Shown here piece by piece: positions 1 to 5,845 of a stretch of DNA of 11,537 nucleotides (within the stretch, counting starts at the first letter, position 1; each line of letters begins with the position of its first letter). The DNA is from Verrucomicrobiota bacterium (GTDB taxonomy: Bacteria; Verrucomicrobiota; Verrucomicrobiia; Chthoniobacterales; UBA10450). Made by a program: the position numbers and the translations under genes. Under the pieces are notes generated by a model that did not search any database, was not told where the DNA came from, and saw only the letters and a list, made by a program, of their open reading frames with translations. The stretch is taken from contig QHMQ01000107.1 of assembly GCA_003217835.1 (NCBI GenBank), positions 1 through 11,537 of the forward strand, read 5' to 3'.

Positions 1-149
1 TCTCGAATTCGCCCGCAGCCTGTGCAAGTCAGGTTGCAGGTGTGCAACGGCTCAAGTTGAAGCACCGTGGCAAACTTCTTCGTGCCACGAAGCTTCTGGG
101 CGATCATGTAAGCCGCGATCTTGGTCGTTAATGCGAGAGGAAATCTCAT
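1..149 (-). CDS. Radical SAM protein, HpnH-like, N-terminal fragment (runs off left edge)
   Basis: Translating the minus strand from the ATG at 149-147 gives 49 residues with no stop before the window edge. The fragment ends with a CX3CX2C cluster, Cys38, Cys42 and Cys45, in the context LEPLHTCNLTCTGCGRIR. This is the 4Fe-4S/S-adenosylmethionine binding motif of radical SAM enzymes. The 'LEPL..CNL.C.GCG' wording and the short helical lead-in of about 30 residues match HpnH, which adds an adenosyl group to diploptene to make extended hopanoids, and related radical SAM proteins. The start is well constrained: upstream the frame is open only to a TAA near 228-230 and contains no other ATG, GTG or TTG. 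No Shine-Dalgarno sequence is visible. Radical SAM membership is seen directly in the motif. The hopanoid role is inferred from the N-terminus only, because the barrel and C-terminal domain lie outside. Confidence 0.85.
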   Translation of the reverse strand, partial: MRFPLALTTKIAAYMIAQKLRGTKKFATVLQLEPLHTCNLTCTGCGRIR

Positions 150-318
150 AAGGGCGACGATAGTAATGACGTTCGCTAACGTGTCAACGGACGTGTCGAA
201 CGAGACGCCGAGGCTCTTTCTTGGAAATTAATGAAATCTTGTGCAACATCGTGACAAACGCAACGGCTTAATAGTGGCAACCAATGTTGCCTGCAAAATA
301 AAACATAAGTTACACAAT
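150..318. other. Non-coding upstream region of the radical SAM gene
   Basis: No convincing coding region lies here on either strand. The half near 270-318 is AT-rich and holds a perfect 6-bp inverted repeat, given separately. This stretch probably carries the promoter of the minus-strand radical SAM gene, but no clear -35/-10 pair can be assigned. Together with the doubtful ORF that follows, about 350 bases separate the radical SAM gene from the end of the MarC gene. Confidence 0.5.
276..291. repeat. Short perfect inverted repeat (possible operator or hairpin)
   Basis: GGCAAC, a 4-base spacer CAAT, then GTTGCC form a perfect 6-bp inverted repeat. It sits about 130 bases upstream of the radical SAM start and 28 bases upstream of the doubtful ORF at 319. 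No T-run follows it on either strand, so it does not look like an intrinsic terminator. An operator or a chance palindrome are the remaining options. Confidence 0.3.
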
Positions 319-540
319 ATGAAACAATTATTGGCATTAATATTTGCCGCTCGCCTCCTCATCTGTGCGGAACAGCCTCCACCACCAACCGTCACCACTA
401 GTTACCAATATGATCGCTATCAGGCGGGTAATAAACCGCTGAACTGTTCCATTCTGGCCCGAATTACGCCGGCACCATATAAAATCGGCCTGAAAGGCGA
501 CATTAGCCTACGGTGTGCCACCCACGCCGAATCAGGCTGA
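319..540 (+). CDS. Doubtful small exported or lipoprotein-like ORF, 73 residues
   Basis: The ATG at 319 opens an ORF with a Lys-containing start and a hydrophobic run (MKQLLALIFAARLLICAEQP), followed by a Pro/Thr-rich stretch. This resembles the layout of small bacterial lipoproteins. However, the residue before the cysteine is Ile rather than Gly, Ala or Ser, so the lipobox is not canonical, and an Arg interrupts the hydrophobic core. The last 38 bases overlap the 3' end of the MarC gene on the opposite strand. The frame is also open upstream to a GTG at 241, but that extension is charged and unlikely to be translated. It may be a genuine lineage-specific small protein, a decayed lipoprotein, or a chance ORF. 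No family was recognised. Confidence 0.25.
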   Translation: MKQLLALIFAARLLICAEQPPPPTVTTSYQYDRYQAGNKPLNCSILARITPAPYKIGLKGDISLRCATHAESG

Positions 541-1081
541 TGGCGATCGCGGCGAGAAGGAGTGCGATTATTTTCGACACGCCGCGTAATCCCTGTCTTC
601 CCATCCAACGAGTAAACTGATCCGCATTGCAAAACGCGATCGCCACCAGTCCCAGATTCACCAGAAGCGAGACTAGCGTAAAGACGAGACCGACTGTATC
701 GACCAAAATGAGAAGCGCGGTCAGCAGCGCCGGACCGGCAATGAGCGGCATACCGAGTGGAACCACGCCAAATTCGTCGCCGCCGCCGCGATCCTGTGGG
801 CCTAGACCGAGCAATTCGCGTCCGGCTAAACCGAGCAAAATCAGGCCACCGGCGACTTGAAAGTCCGCAACCGTAATCCCGAGCGCAGAAAAGATAATTT
901 TTCCGAGAAAAATAAAGCCGACCGCTACGCAAAGGGCGGTGAAAATTCCGAGGAATGCCTGGCGTTGTCGACGTTCGTGGGACGCGCTCGTCCCGAGGCC
1001 CATGAAAATCGCAACGAGCCCAATCGGGTCGATAGCGACAAAGATCGGAATAAAGGCGAGGAAGAATTTCTCGATCATCAC
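503..1081 (-). CDS. MarC family integral membrane protein (UPF0056)
   Basis: The 192-residue product is almost entirely membrane-embedded, with six hydrophobic segments at roughly residues 5-28, 42-62, 70-90, 110-128, 130-150 and 168-187. Family hallmarks are visible. The first helix carries IPIFVAIDPIGLVAIF, with the DPIG signature at residues 18-21. The loop into the fourth helix carries PLGMPLIAGPA at 108-118. The length is typical of the family, about 190-220 residues. MarC proteins are inner-membrane proteins of uncertain transport function, and the old link to multiple antibiotic resistance has not held up. Two consecutive ATG codons begin the gene, and either could be used. It is transcribed divergently from the M3 peptidase gene across a 78-base gap in which no clear promoter or ribosome-binding site could be assigned. 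Confidence 0.9.
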   Translation of the reverse strand: MMIEKFFLAFIPIFVAIDPIGLVAIFMGLGTSASHERRQRQAFLGIFTALCVAVGFIFLGKIIFSALGITVADFQVAGGLILLGLAGRELLGLGPQDRGGGDEFGVVPLGMPLIAGPALLTALLILVDTVGLVFTLVSLLVNLGLVAIAFCNADQFTRWMGRQGLRGVSKIIALLLAAIAISLIRRGWHTVG

Positions 1082-1159
1082 ATGATACAGCGCGTTTTCG
1101 CTTTACCGGACAAGTCTTCTACACAATCTTCGCTGTCTTCATCAATCAAGCCTTTCCGC

Positions 1160-3298
1160 ATGAAAAACTTGTGTCTGTCGATCTTGCTCTGCTCTGTGCT
1201 TGTCGATCTTTCAGCCTCCGAAACAAAATCGGTCGATGACTTTCGGGCCGCTGCCGCGAAAGCAAATGCCGTCTTAACAATTCCGGAATGGGAACAAACG
1301 CCGGAAGCGGTCGAAGCTTCCATGAAAGATGCGATCGCCAAAGCGAACACAGCCTTGGATCAAATCGGCGCACAAGATCCCGCCAAAGTCACGTTTAAGA
1401 GCACAGTCGTTGCGCTCGACGATCTCACTTACCAAGCCGGAATTGCCGCCAATAAAGCGACCATCATTAAGGAGACGAACACGAATCCTGGCATGCGCGC
1501 GGCTGCCGAAGAAGCAGTAAAGGCATTCCAGGAATGGGCAGTTGGTATTGATTACCGCGAGGATGTTTACAAGGCGATCAAAGCCTTCGCCGACACGCAT
1601 CCCAAGCTCTCCGGCGAAGACGAAAAGCTATTCAACGAAACATTGCGCGATTATCGGCGTGCCGGCTTGGAATTGCCGCCCGATCCGCGCAAGGAAGTCG
1701 AGCTCCTTCGCAAGGAATTGTCGAACCTGGGAACCGATTTCGATACGAACATCGTCAACGCAACTGGTCCGGTTATTTTCACAAAGACCGATCTGGAAGG
1801 TCTGCCGGAAAGCTTCTTCGCCTCGCCCGGCGTCAAAACCGGGGATGATGCTTACACGGTGATGGCAAATGTCACCTGGCAATTCAACACTGTTGAAGAA
1901 AACGCGAAGAGCGAAGGCGCTCGCAAACAACTTTACCTCATTCGCGAAACGCTCGCTAAAGACACAAACGTTCCCGTTCTCAACCAAATGCTGGCGCTAC
2001 GCAACAAAATCGCCCTGCGACTGGGTTATAAATCATGGGACGATTTCCAAACCGAAATCAAAATGGCCAAGACAGGCACGAATGCGAAAAAGTATATCAA
2101 CGATCTGATCGCCGGAATTCAGCCAAAGTTCGACGGCGAAGTGTCGGAGTTGCAAAAGATGAAAGCGGCTGACACGAAGGATCCGGCCGCGAAAATCGAC
2201 GTGTGGGACTGGCGCTACTACAGCAATCAGCTCAAAAAACAGAAATACGCCGTCGATACCGAAGCCTTGCGCGCTTATTTCCCATTCCAAAACGTGCTGG
2301 AGGGGATGTTCAACATTTATCAAAACATTTTCGGTCTTAAATTCGAGAAGATAACCGCGCCTTACAAATGGATTGGGGATCTACAACTTTATCTCATCAC
2401 CGATTCGGCCACCGGGGAACCGCTCGGGATGTTTTACCTCGACATGTTTCCGCGCGAGGGAAAATTCAATCACTTCGCACAGTTCGATATCATCAGCGGT
2501 AAACTCCTACCGGATGGAAGATACCAGCGGCCGACCGTGGCCTTGCTCTGTAATTTTCCTCCCGCAACTGGGGACAAGCCGTCCTTAATGACCCACACCG
2601 ACGTGGAGACGCTTTTTCACGAGTTCGGTCACGCGTTGCATTCGATTGTCACCAAGGCCAAGTACGGGCGCTTCGCCGGAACTCATGTTCCCGGCGATTT
2701 CGTCGAAGCGCCCTCACAAATGCTGCAGAACTGGGTTTGGGATAAGAAAGTCCTCGATACATTCGCCGTGGATTACCGCGATCCATCGAAAAAGATTCCT
2801 GCGGAAATCGTCAAAAAAATGAACGACGCCAAACTTGCCATCGCCGGCCTCTTCTACCGGCGGCAATTTGCTTTCGCGACGCTCGATCTTGTCTTGCACG
2901 ATCAGCATCCGGAAAATGAACCGTACGATTGCGTGCTGATCTCAAATCCGATCTTGGAGAAGGTGTTTCTGCCAATCGATCCGAGCACGACTTTTGTTTC
3001 CTACTTTGGCCATTTGAACGGCTACGACGCCGGTTACTACGGTTATGCTTGGGCCGATGCGATCGCTGCCGATATGGCCACTGTCTTTGAGAAATCGAAG
3101 GATGGTTACCTCGACAAGCAAGCCGGACTGCGATTGCGTCGCGAAATTTACGAACCTGGAGATTCGCGCGACATCAATATCTCCATCGAGAAGTTCCTTG
3201 GCCGGAAACAATCGATTCAACCGTTCCTGAAAAAGATCGGCATCGGACCGCAGGACAAGAAGAAAGCGCCAGCCGGTCCATCACAGGAAAGCAGGTAA
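1160..3298 (+). CDS. Exported M3 family oligopeptidase (thimet oligopeptidase-like zinc peptidase)
   Basis: This 712-residue protein is a zinc metallopeptidase of the M3 family, which cleaves short peptides inside a deep channel. The catalytic HEFGH lies at residues 487-491 (His487, Glu488, His491). The third zinc ligand is Glu516 in the DFVEAPSQ motif, and the 25-residue spacing from His491 equals that of thimet oligopeptidase. The substrate-binding tyrosine motif GYDAGYYGYAWA starts at Gly621. The long N-terminal part is helical, as expected for the family. The frame is open further upstream to 857, but that region is antisense to the MarC gene. The ATG at 1160 is preferred because it starts a signal-like peptide (MKNLCLSILLCSVLVDLSAS), suggesting a periplasmic enzyme, while many M3 enzymes are cytosolic. 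The C-terminus is a short Lys/Pro-rich tail. No Shine-Dalgarno sequence is seen. A palindromic repeat begins 5 bases after the stop codon. Confidence 0.93.
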   Translation: MKNLCLSILLCSVLVDLSASETKSVDDFRAAAAKANAVLTIPEWEQTPEAVEASMKDAIAKANTALDQIGAQDPAKVTFKSTVVALDDLTYQAGIAANKATIIKETNTNPGMRAAAEEAVKAFQEWAVGIDYREDVYKAIKAFADTHPKLSGEDEKLFNETLRDYRRAGLELPPDPRKEVELLRKELSNLGTDFDTNIVNATGPVIFTKTDLEGLPESFFASPGVKTGDDAYTVMANVTWQFNTVEENAKSEGARKQLYLIRETLAKDTNVPVLNQMLALRNKIALRLGYKSWDDFQTEIKMAKTGTNAKKYINDLIAGIQPKFDGEVSELQKMKAADTKDPAAKIDVWDWRYYSNQLKKQKYAVDTEALRAYFPFQNVLEGMFNIYQNIFGLKFEKITAPYKWIGDLQLYLITDSATGEPLGMFYLDMFPREGKFNHFAQFDIISGKLLPDGRYQRPTVALLCNFPPATGDKPSLMTHTDVETLFHEFGHALHSIVTKAKYGRFAGTHVPGDFVEAPSQMLQNWVWDKKVLDTFAVDYRDPSKKIPAEIVKKMNDAKLAIAGLFYRRQFAFATLDLVLHDQHPENEPYDCVLISNPILEKVFLPIDPSTTFVSYFGHLNGYDAGYYGYAWADAIAADMATVFEKSKDGYLDKQAGLRLRREIYEPGDSRDINISIEKFLGRKQSIQPFLKKIGIGPQDKKKAPAGPSQESR

Positions 3299-3302
3299 AA
3301 GA

Positions 3303-3359
3303 GTAGTGCAAGCTTCCAGCTTGCGAGAATTAGACGCAAGCCAGAGGCTCGCGCTACAC
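3303..3359. repeat. REP/BIME-like double palindromic repeat
   Basis: The left arm (3303-3325, GTAGTGCAAGCTTCCAGCT then TGCG) and the right arm (3335-3357) are imperfect inverted copies of each other around a 9-base spacer. Each arm is itself a hairpin. In the left arm GCAAGCT-TCC-AGCTTGC is perfect. In the right arm GCAAGCC-AGA-GGCTCGC has one mismatch. The unit could therefore fold as one long stem or two small ones. This nested layout, placed in an intergenic gap just after a stop codon, is characteristic of dispersed REP/BIME-type elements. It might also end or stabilise the M3 peptidase transcript, although no T-run follows. Only one full copy is present in the window. Confidence 0.6.
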
Positions 3360-3404
3360 TTGCGGAGAATCGTCGCACATCAGCAACACCCGTGAAAGTC
3401 TCCC

Positions 3405-3456
3405 CGCCAAGTCGAAGCCTAGCGAGGGTTGGCGTAAATTTAGAGCGCCGCTACAG
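3405..3456. repeat. Possible remnants of intergenic palindromic elements
   Basis: CGCCAA (3405-3410) and TTGGCG (3429-3434) form a perfect 6-bp stem around an 18-base loop. A few bases later TAGAGCGCCGCTACAG (3441-3456) ends with a GC-CGCTACA string like the outer end of the repeat at 3303-3359. Both look like decayed or partial pieces of palindromic intergenic elements lying directly upstream of the M28 peptidase start. The link to the upstream repeat is inference from a shared short end only. Confidence 0.3.
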
Positions 3457-3462
3457 AAGAGA

Positions 3463-5142
3463 ATGAAAATTGGACGCTGGTTGGTCGCAATCCTTTTTGG
3501 CGTCGCCGCGTCGAGTCTCGCGGTCGATGAATTGGCCTTACGTTTGCAGCCGGCGCTGGAGGCGATCACGCCGGACGGGTTGCTGGCGCATATAAAGATT
3601 CTCGCATCCGATGAATTCGAAGGGCGCGCGCCCGGAACAAAAGGCGAAGAACTTTCGGTCAAGTACATCAGCGATCAGTTCAAACAAATCGGTCTAAAGC
3701 CGGGAAATCTCGACGGAAGTTATGTGCAGGAGGTCCCCCTGGCCGGGATCAAAAGCGAACCGAGAATGTCGTTCACGGTTGGCGATAGAACGATCGAGCT
3801 AAAATATCCCGACGATTTCGTTGCCTCATCGGCACGTGTTCAACCAGAGATCAAGATCAACAATTCAGACGTCGTCTTTGTCGGCTATGGCATCGTCGCG
3901 CCGGAGTACGGCTGGGACGATTACAAAGATGTCGATGTACGAGGTAAGACGATTTTGATGTTGATCAATGATCCGCCGATTCCGGACCCAAAGGATCCAT
4001 CAAAACTTGATGACAAAATGTTTAAAGGAAAAGCGATGACCTATTACGGGCGTTGGACTTACAAATACAAAATCGCCGCGCAAAAAGGCGCCGCCGCAGC
4101 CGTGATCATTCACGAGACCGGACCGGCCGCCTATCCCTACTCGGTCGTGAAAACGAGTTGGGCCAAGGAAAATTATGAGATCGACGCGCCAAACAAGAAC
4201 AAGGACGCCATACAAGTGCGCTCGTGGATCACGCTCGATGTCGCCATGAAATTGCTAGCCGATTGCGGTCAGGATTTCGACGGGCTGAAGAAGTCCGCGA
4301 TCACAAAAGAATTCCGGCCGGTGGCGTTAAATGCAAAAGCCAACATCGACATCAAGCAACAGATTCACTCGTTCAAGTCTCACAATGTCATCGGCAAGCT
4401 CGACGGGAGCGATCCGAAATTACAGGATGAATACGTTATTTATACCGCACACTGGGATCATCTCGGGCGTCACCCCGAATTGCAAGGCGACCAGATTTTT
4501 AATGGAGCAATCGATAACGCGTCCGGCGTCGCGTCGGTGATCCAGCTCGCAGCCGCGTTCACAAAATTGAATCCGCTGCCAAAACGATCGGTCCTGTTCA
4601 TGGCGACGACAGCCGAAGAAGCGGGATTGCTCGGCGCGAAATTCTACGCGGAGCATCCGCTTTATCCGCTCGAGAAAACGCTCGCCGATATCAACATCGA
4701 CACCGTGAATCCTTGGGGGAAAACGCGCGACATTGAAGACCTGAGCGACAATAATTCAACGCTCGATGACATGCTTGCGACGGCTGCGAAGCGCAACGGG
4801 CGCATGATGACGCCGAACAGCCAGCCTGAAAAGGGCAGCTTTTATCGCGCTGATCATTTTGAATTTTCCAAGCTTGGTGTCCCTGCGCTTTACACGGGCG
4901 GCGGCAAAGATTTCATCGGCAAGCTGGCCGATTTCGGACAGCAAAAGAAAGACGATTACACCGCGCATCATTATCACCAGGTATCGGACGAAGTGAATCC
5001 AGAATGGGACCTCTCCGGTGCAGTCCAGGATATCGATCTTTTATTCGAAGTCGGCTATCAAGTCGCCAACGCCGATAAATTTCCGGAATGGAAGCCCGGA
5101 GCAGAATTCAAGGGGAAGCGCGATGAGATGTTAAAGAGATAA
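3463..5142 (+). CDS. Exported M28 family metallopeptidase with PA-type insert
   Basis: The 559-residue product begins with a clear signal peptide (MKIGRWLVAILFGVAASSLA), so it probably acts in the periplasm or outside the cell. M28 enzymes are co-catalytic two-zinc aminopeptidases or carboxypeptidases. The expected ligand set can be read in order: His330 and Asp332 in TAHWDHLG, Asp351 in GAIDNASG, the catalytic Glu385 with Glu386 in TAEEAGLLG, Asp413 in NIDTV, and a late His, most likely His505 in YHQVSDE. Between the N-terminal helices and the catalytic core, residues of about 136-300 form a protease-associated (PA) type insert that starts with FVGYGIVAPEYGWDDYK. The substrate cannot be read from the sequence. 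The gene follows the M3 peptidase on the same strand after a 164-base gap filled with palindromic repeats, and ends with TAA-TAG. The pairing suggests stepwise degradation of external peptides. Confidence 0.92.
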   Translation: MKIGRWLVAILFGVAASSLAVDELALRLQPALEAITPDGLLAHIKILASDEFEGRAPGTKGEELSVKYISDQFKQIGLKPGNLDGSYVQEVPLAGIKSEPRMSFTVGDRTIELKYPDDFVASSARVQPEIKINNSDVVFVGYGIVAPEYGWDDYKDVDVRGKTILMLINDPPIPDPKDPSKLDDKMFKGKAMTYYGRWTYKYKIAAQKGAAAAVIIHETGPAAYPYSVVKTSWAKENYEIDAPNKNKDAIQVRSWITLDVAMKLLADCGQDFDGLKKSAITKEFRPVALNAKANIDIKQQIHSFKSHNVIGKLDGSDPKLQDEYVIYTAHWDHLGRHPELQGDQIFNGAIDNASGVASVIQLAAAFTKLNPLPKRSVLFMATTAEEAGLLGAKFYAEHPLYPLEKTLADINIDTVNPWGKTRDIEDLSDNNSTLDDMLATAAKRNGRMMTPNSQPEKGSFYRADHFEFSKLGVPALYTGGGKDFIGKLADFGQQKKDDYTAHHYHQVSDEVNPEWDLSGAVQDIDLLFEVGYQVANADKFPEWKPGAEFKGKRDEMLKR

Positions 5143-5182
5143 TAGATTCAGAAAGAAAAATTCGGTCTAATTCTCGTTTGGC

Positions 5183-5578
5183 GTGGAGATCCTCACTAAC
5201 ATCCTCAGCGAAGAACAGTTCCGCCAGGTACTTGGCGTTGTCATGTCGCTTCTGACGGAGCGCGGAATCAGCGACGTCGCAGTATCGTTTGGATTTACGC
5301 CTGATGCTCCTCAGCAGGACGACGTTGGCGTTGGCTACACCGTTCCGATCGGAGATGTGCCTTCGTTTATTGCAGAGCGTGAGCGCACGAAGGGCTTCCG
5401 CTTGGACCTCTTTGATTGTTGGATTGAGCCGCTGACACTCGATGCGCGATTTTGTTTCTGCAATGACCGCGATGTCCATGTCACGTCCGACTCCGTCGAG
5501 GTACTCGATTCCATCCGTGCCCATTGGCGAGCAAAAGGATTCAATGGGTATCCAGATGATCTTAAGAAAAATGCCTAA
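5183..5578 (+). CDS. Hypothetical protein, GTG start, possible former gene cassette
   Basis: This 131-residue acidic, soluble protein was not recognised. The GTG at 5183 is the first possible start after an in-frame TAA at 5168-5170. An internal ATG at 5243 would shorten the protein by 20 residues. Codon third positions are GC-rich and the residue mix is protein-like, with an amphipathic helix near the N-terminus (EEQFRQVLGVVMSLLTERG) and aromatic/Cys-rich segments such as LFDCWIEPL and FCFCNDRD. No signal peptide or membrane segment is present. A longer antisense frame covers the same bases, but its product is less protein-like. The gene begins 40 bases after the M28 stop and has no visible Shine-Dalgarno sequence. 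Its stop codon lies inside a GCCTAAC string resembling the start of an integron attC site. Confidence 0.65.
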   Translation: MEILTNILSEEQFRQVLGVVMSLLTERGISDVAVSFGFTPDAPQQDDVGVGYTVPIGDVPSFIAERERTKGFRLDLFDCWIEPLTLDARFCFCNDRDVHVTSDSVEVLDSIRAHWRAKGFNGYPDDLKKNA

Positions 5579-5634
5579 CCAATCGCTCCAGCCAAAAGAA
5601 CAAAGTTGCAACCTGTCGCATTAGATGGTTGAAT
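5573..5634. other. attC-like sequence, possible integron cassette remnant
   Basis: GCCTAAC at 5573-5579 matches the RYYYAAC end of integron attC sites and contains the stop codon of the preceding gene, as is usual in cassettes. It is followed by CAATCGCTCCAGCC, similar in layout to the inner arm of such sites. GTTGAAT at 5628-5634 fits the opposite GTTRRRY consensus, and the total span of 62 bases falls in the attC size range. Against this, the two ends are not well complementary and no matching inner arm is seen on the 3' side. It may be a decayed site or a coincidence. Confidence 0.25.
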
Positions 5635-5659
5635 CCGGCTCGCAAATCTGAAAACCTGA

Positions 5660-5764
5660 ATGGGCTCCCTCAAAAAAAGACGCAAGGCGAAGATTTCCAA
5701 ACACAAGCGCCGCAAGCGCATGAAGCAAAATCGCCATAAGAAGCGTCTTCGTTACAAGGCGTAA
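5660..5764 (+). CDS. AURKAIP1/COX24 domain small basic protein (ribosomal type)
   Basis: A 34-residue ORF starts MGSLKKRRKAKISKHKRRKR and is over half Lys and Arg, with a conserved-looking NRHKKR segment and no acidic residues. This matches the bacterial AURKAIP1/COX24 domain family, short proteins of Bacteroidota, Verrucomicrobiota and relatives. They are related to the mitochondrial ribosomal protein mS38 and are thought to bind ribosomal RNA. At this length a basic ORF could arise by chance, but the family start MGSLKKRRKAKI..HKRRKR is distinctive. No strong Shine-Dalgarno sequence precedes it. It lies 81 bases after the orphan gene and 81 bases before the TPR gene. Assignment to the ribosome is inferred from the family. 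Confidence 0.85.
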   Translation: MGSLKKRRKAKISKHKRRKRMKQNRHKKRLRYKA

Positions 5765-5845
5765 CCTGCAGTTGCCTCATTCTTGTTTGTTAAGGCTCGC
5801 CCGCGCTGGTTTGCGAACGCGTTGCCGAAAGCTAGAGTCGTAATA

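Noticed and set aside
857..1159. Upstream extension of the M3 peptidase frame by 101 codons
   Set aside because: It is antisense to the well-supported MarC gene, its residues are charged and unlike an export signal, and the ATG at 1160 begins a signal-like peptide.
1082..1159. Divergent promoter between the MarC and M3 genes
   Set aside because: Promoters must exist here, but no -35/-10 pair with good match and spacing could be picked out.
3354..3668. Minus-strand 104-residue ORF across the peptidase gap
   Set aside because: It overlaps the M28 signal peptide region and the palindromic repeats, and looks like a chance frame.
5108..5611. Minus-strand 167-residue ORF covering the orphan gene
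   Set aside because: The product lacks any recognisable pattern and overlaps the end of the M28 gene. The plus-strand frame has the better third-position GC bias and residue mix.
5783..5845. TTG start of the exported TPR protein
   Set aside because: It would place a charged 21-residue stretch ahead of the signal segment. The ATG at 5846 or 5858 fits an exported protein better.
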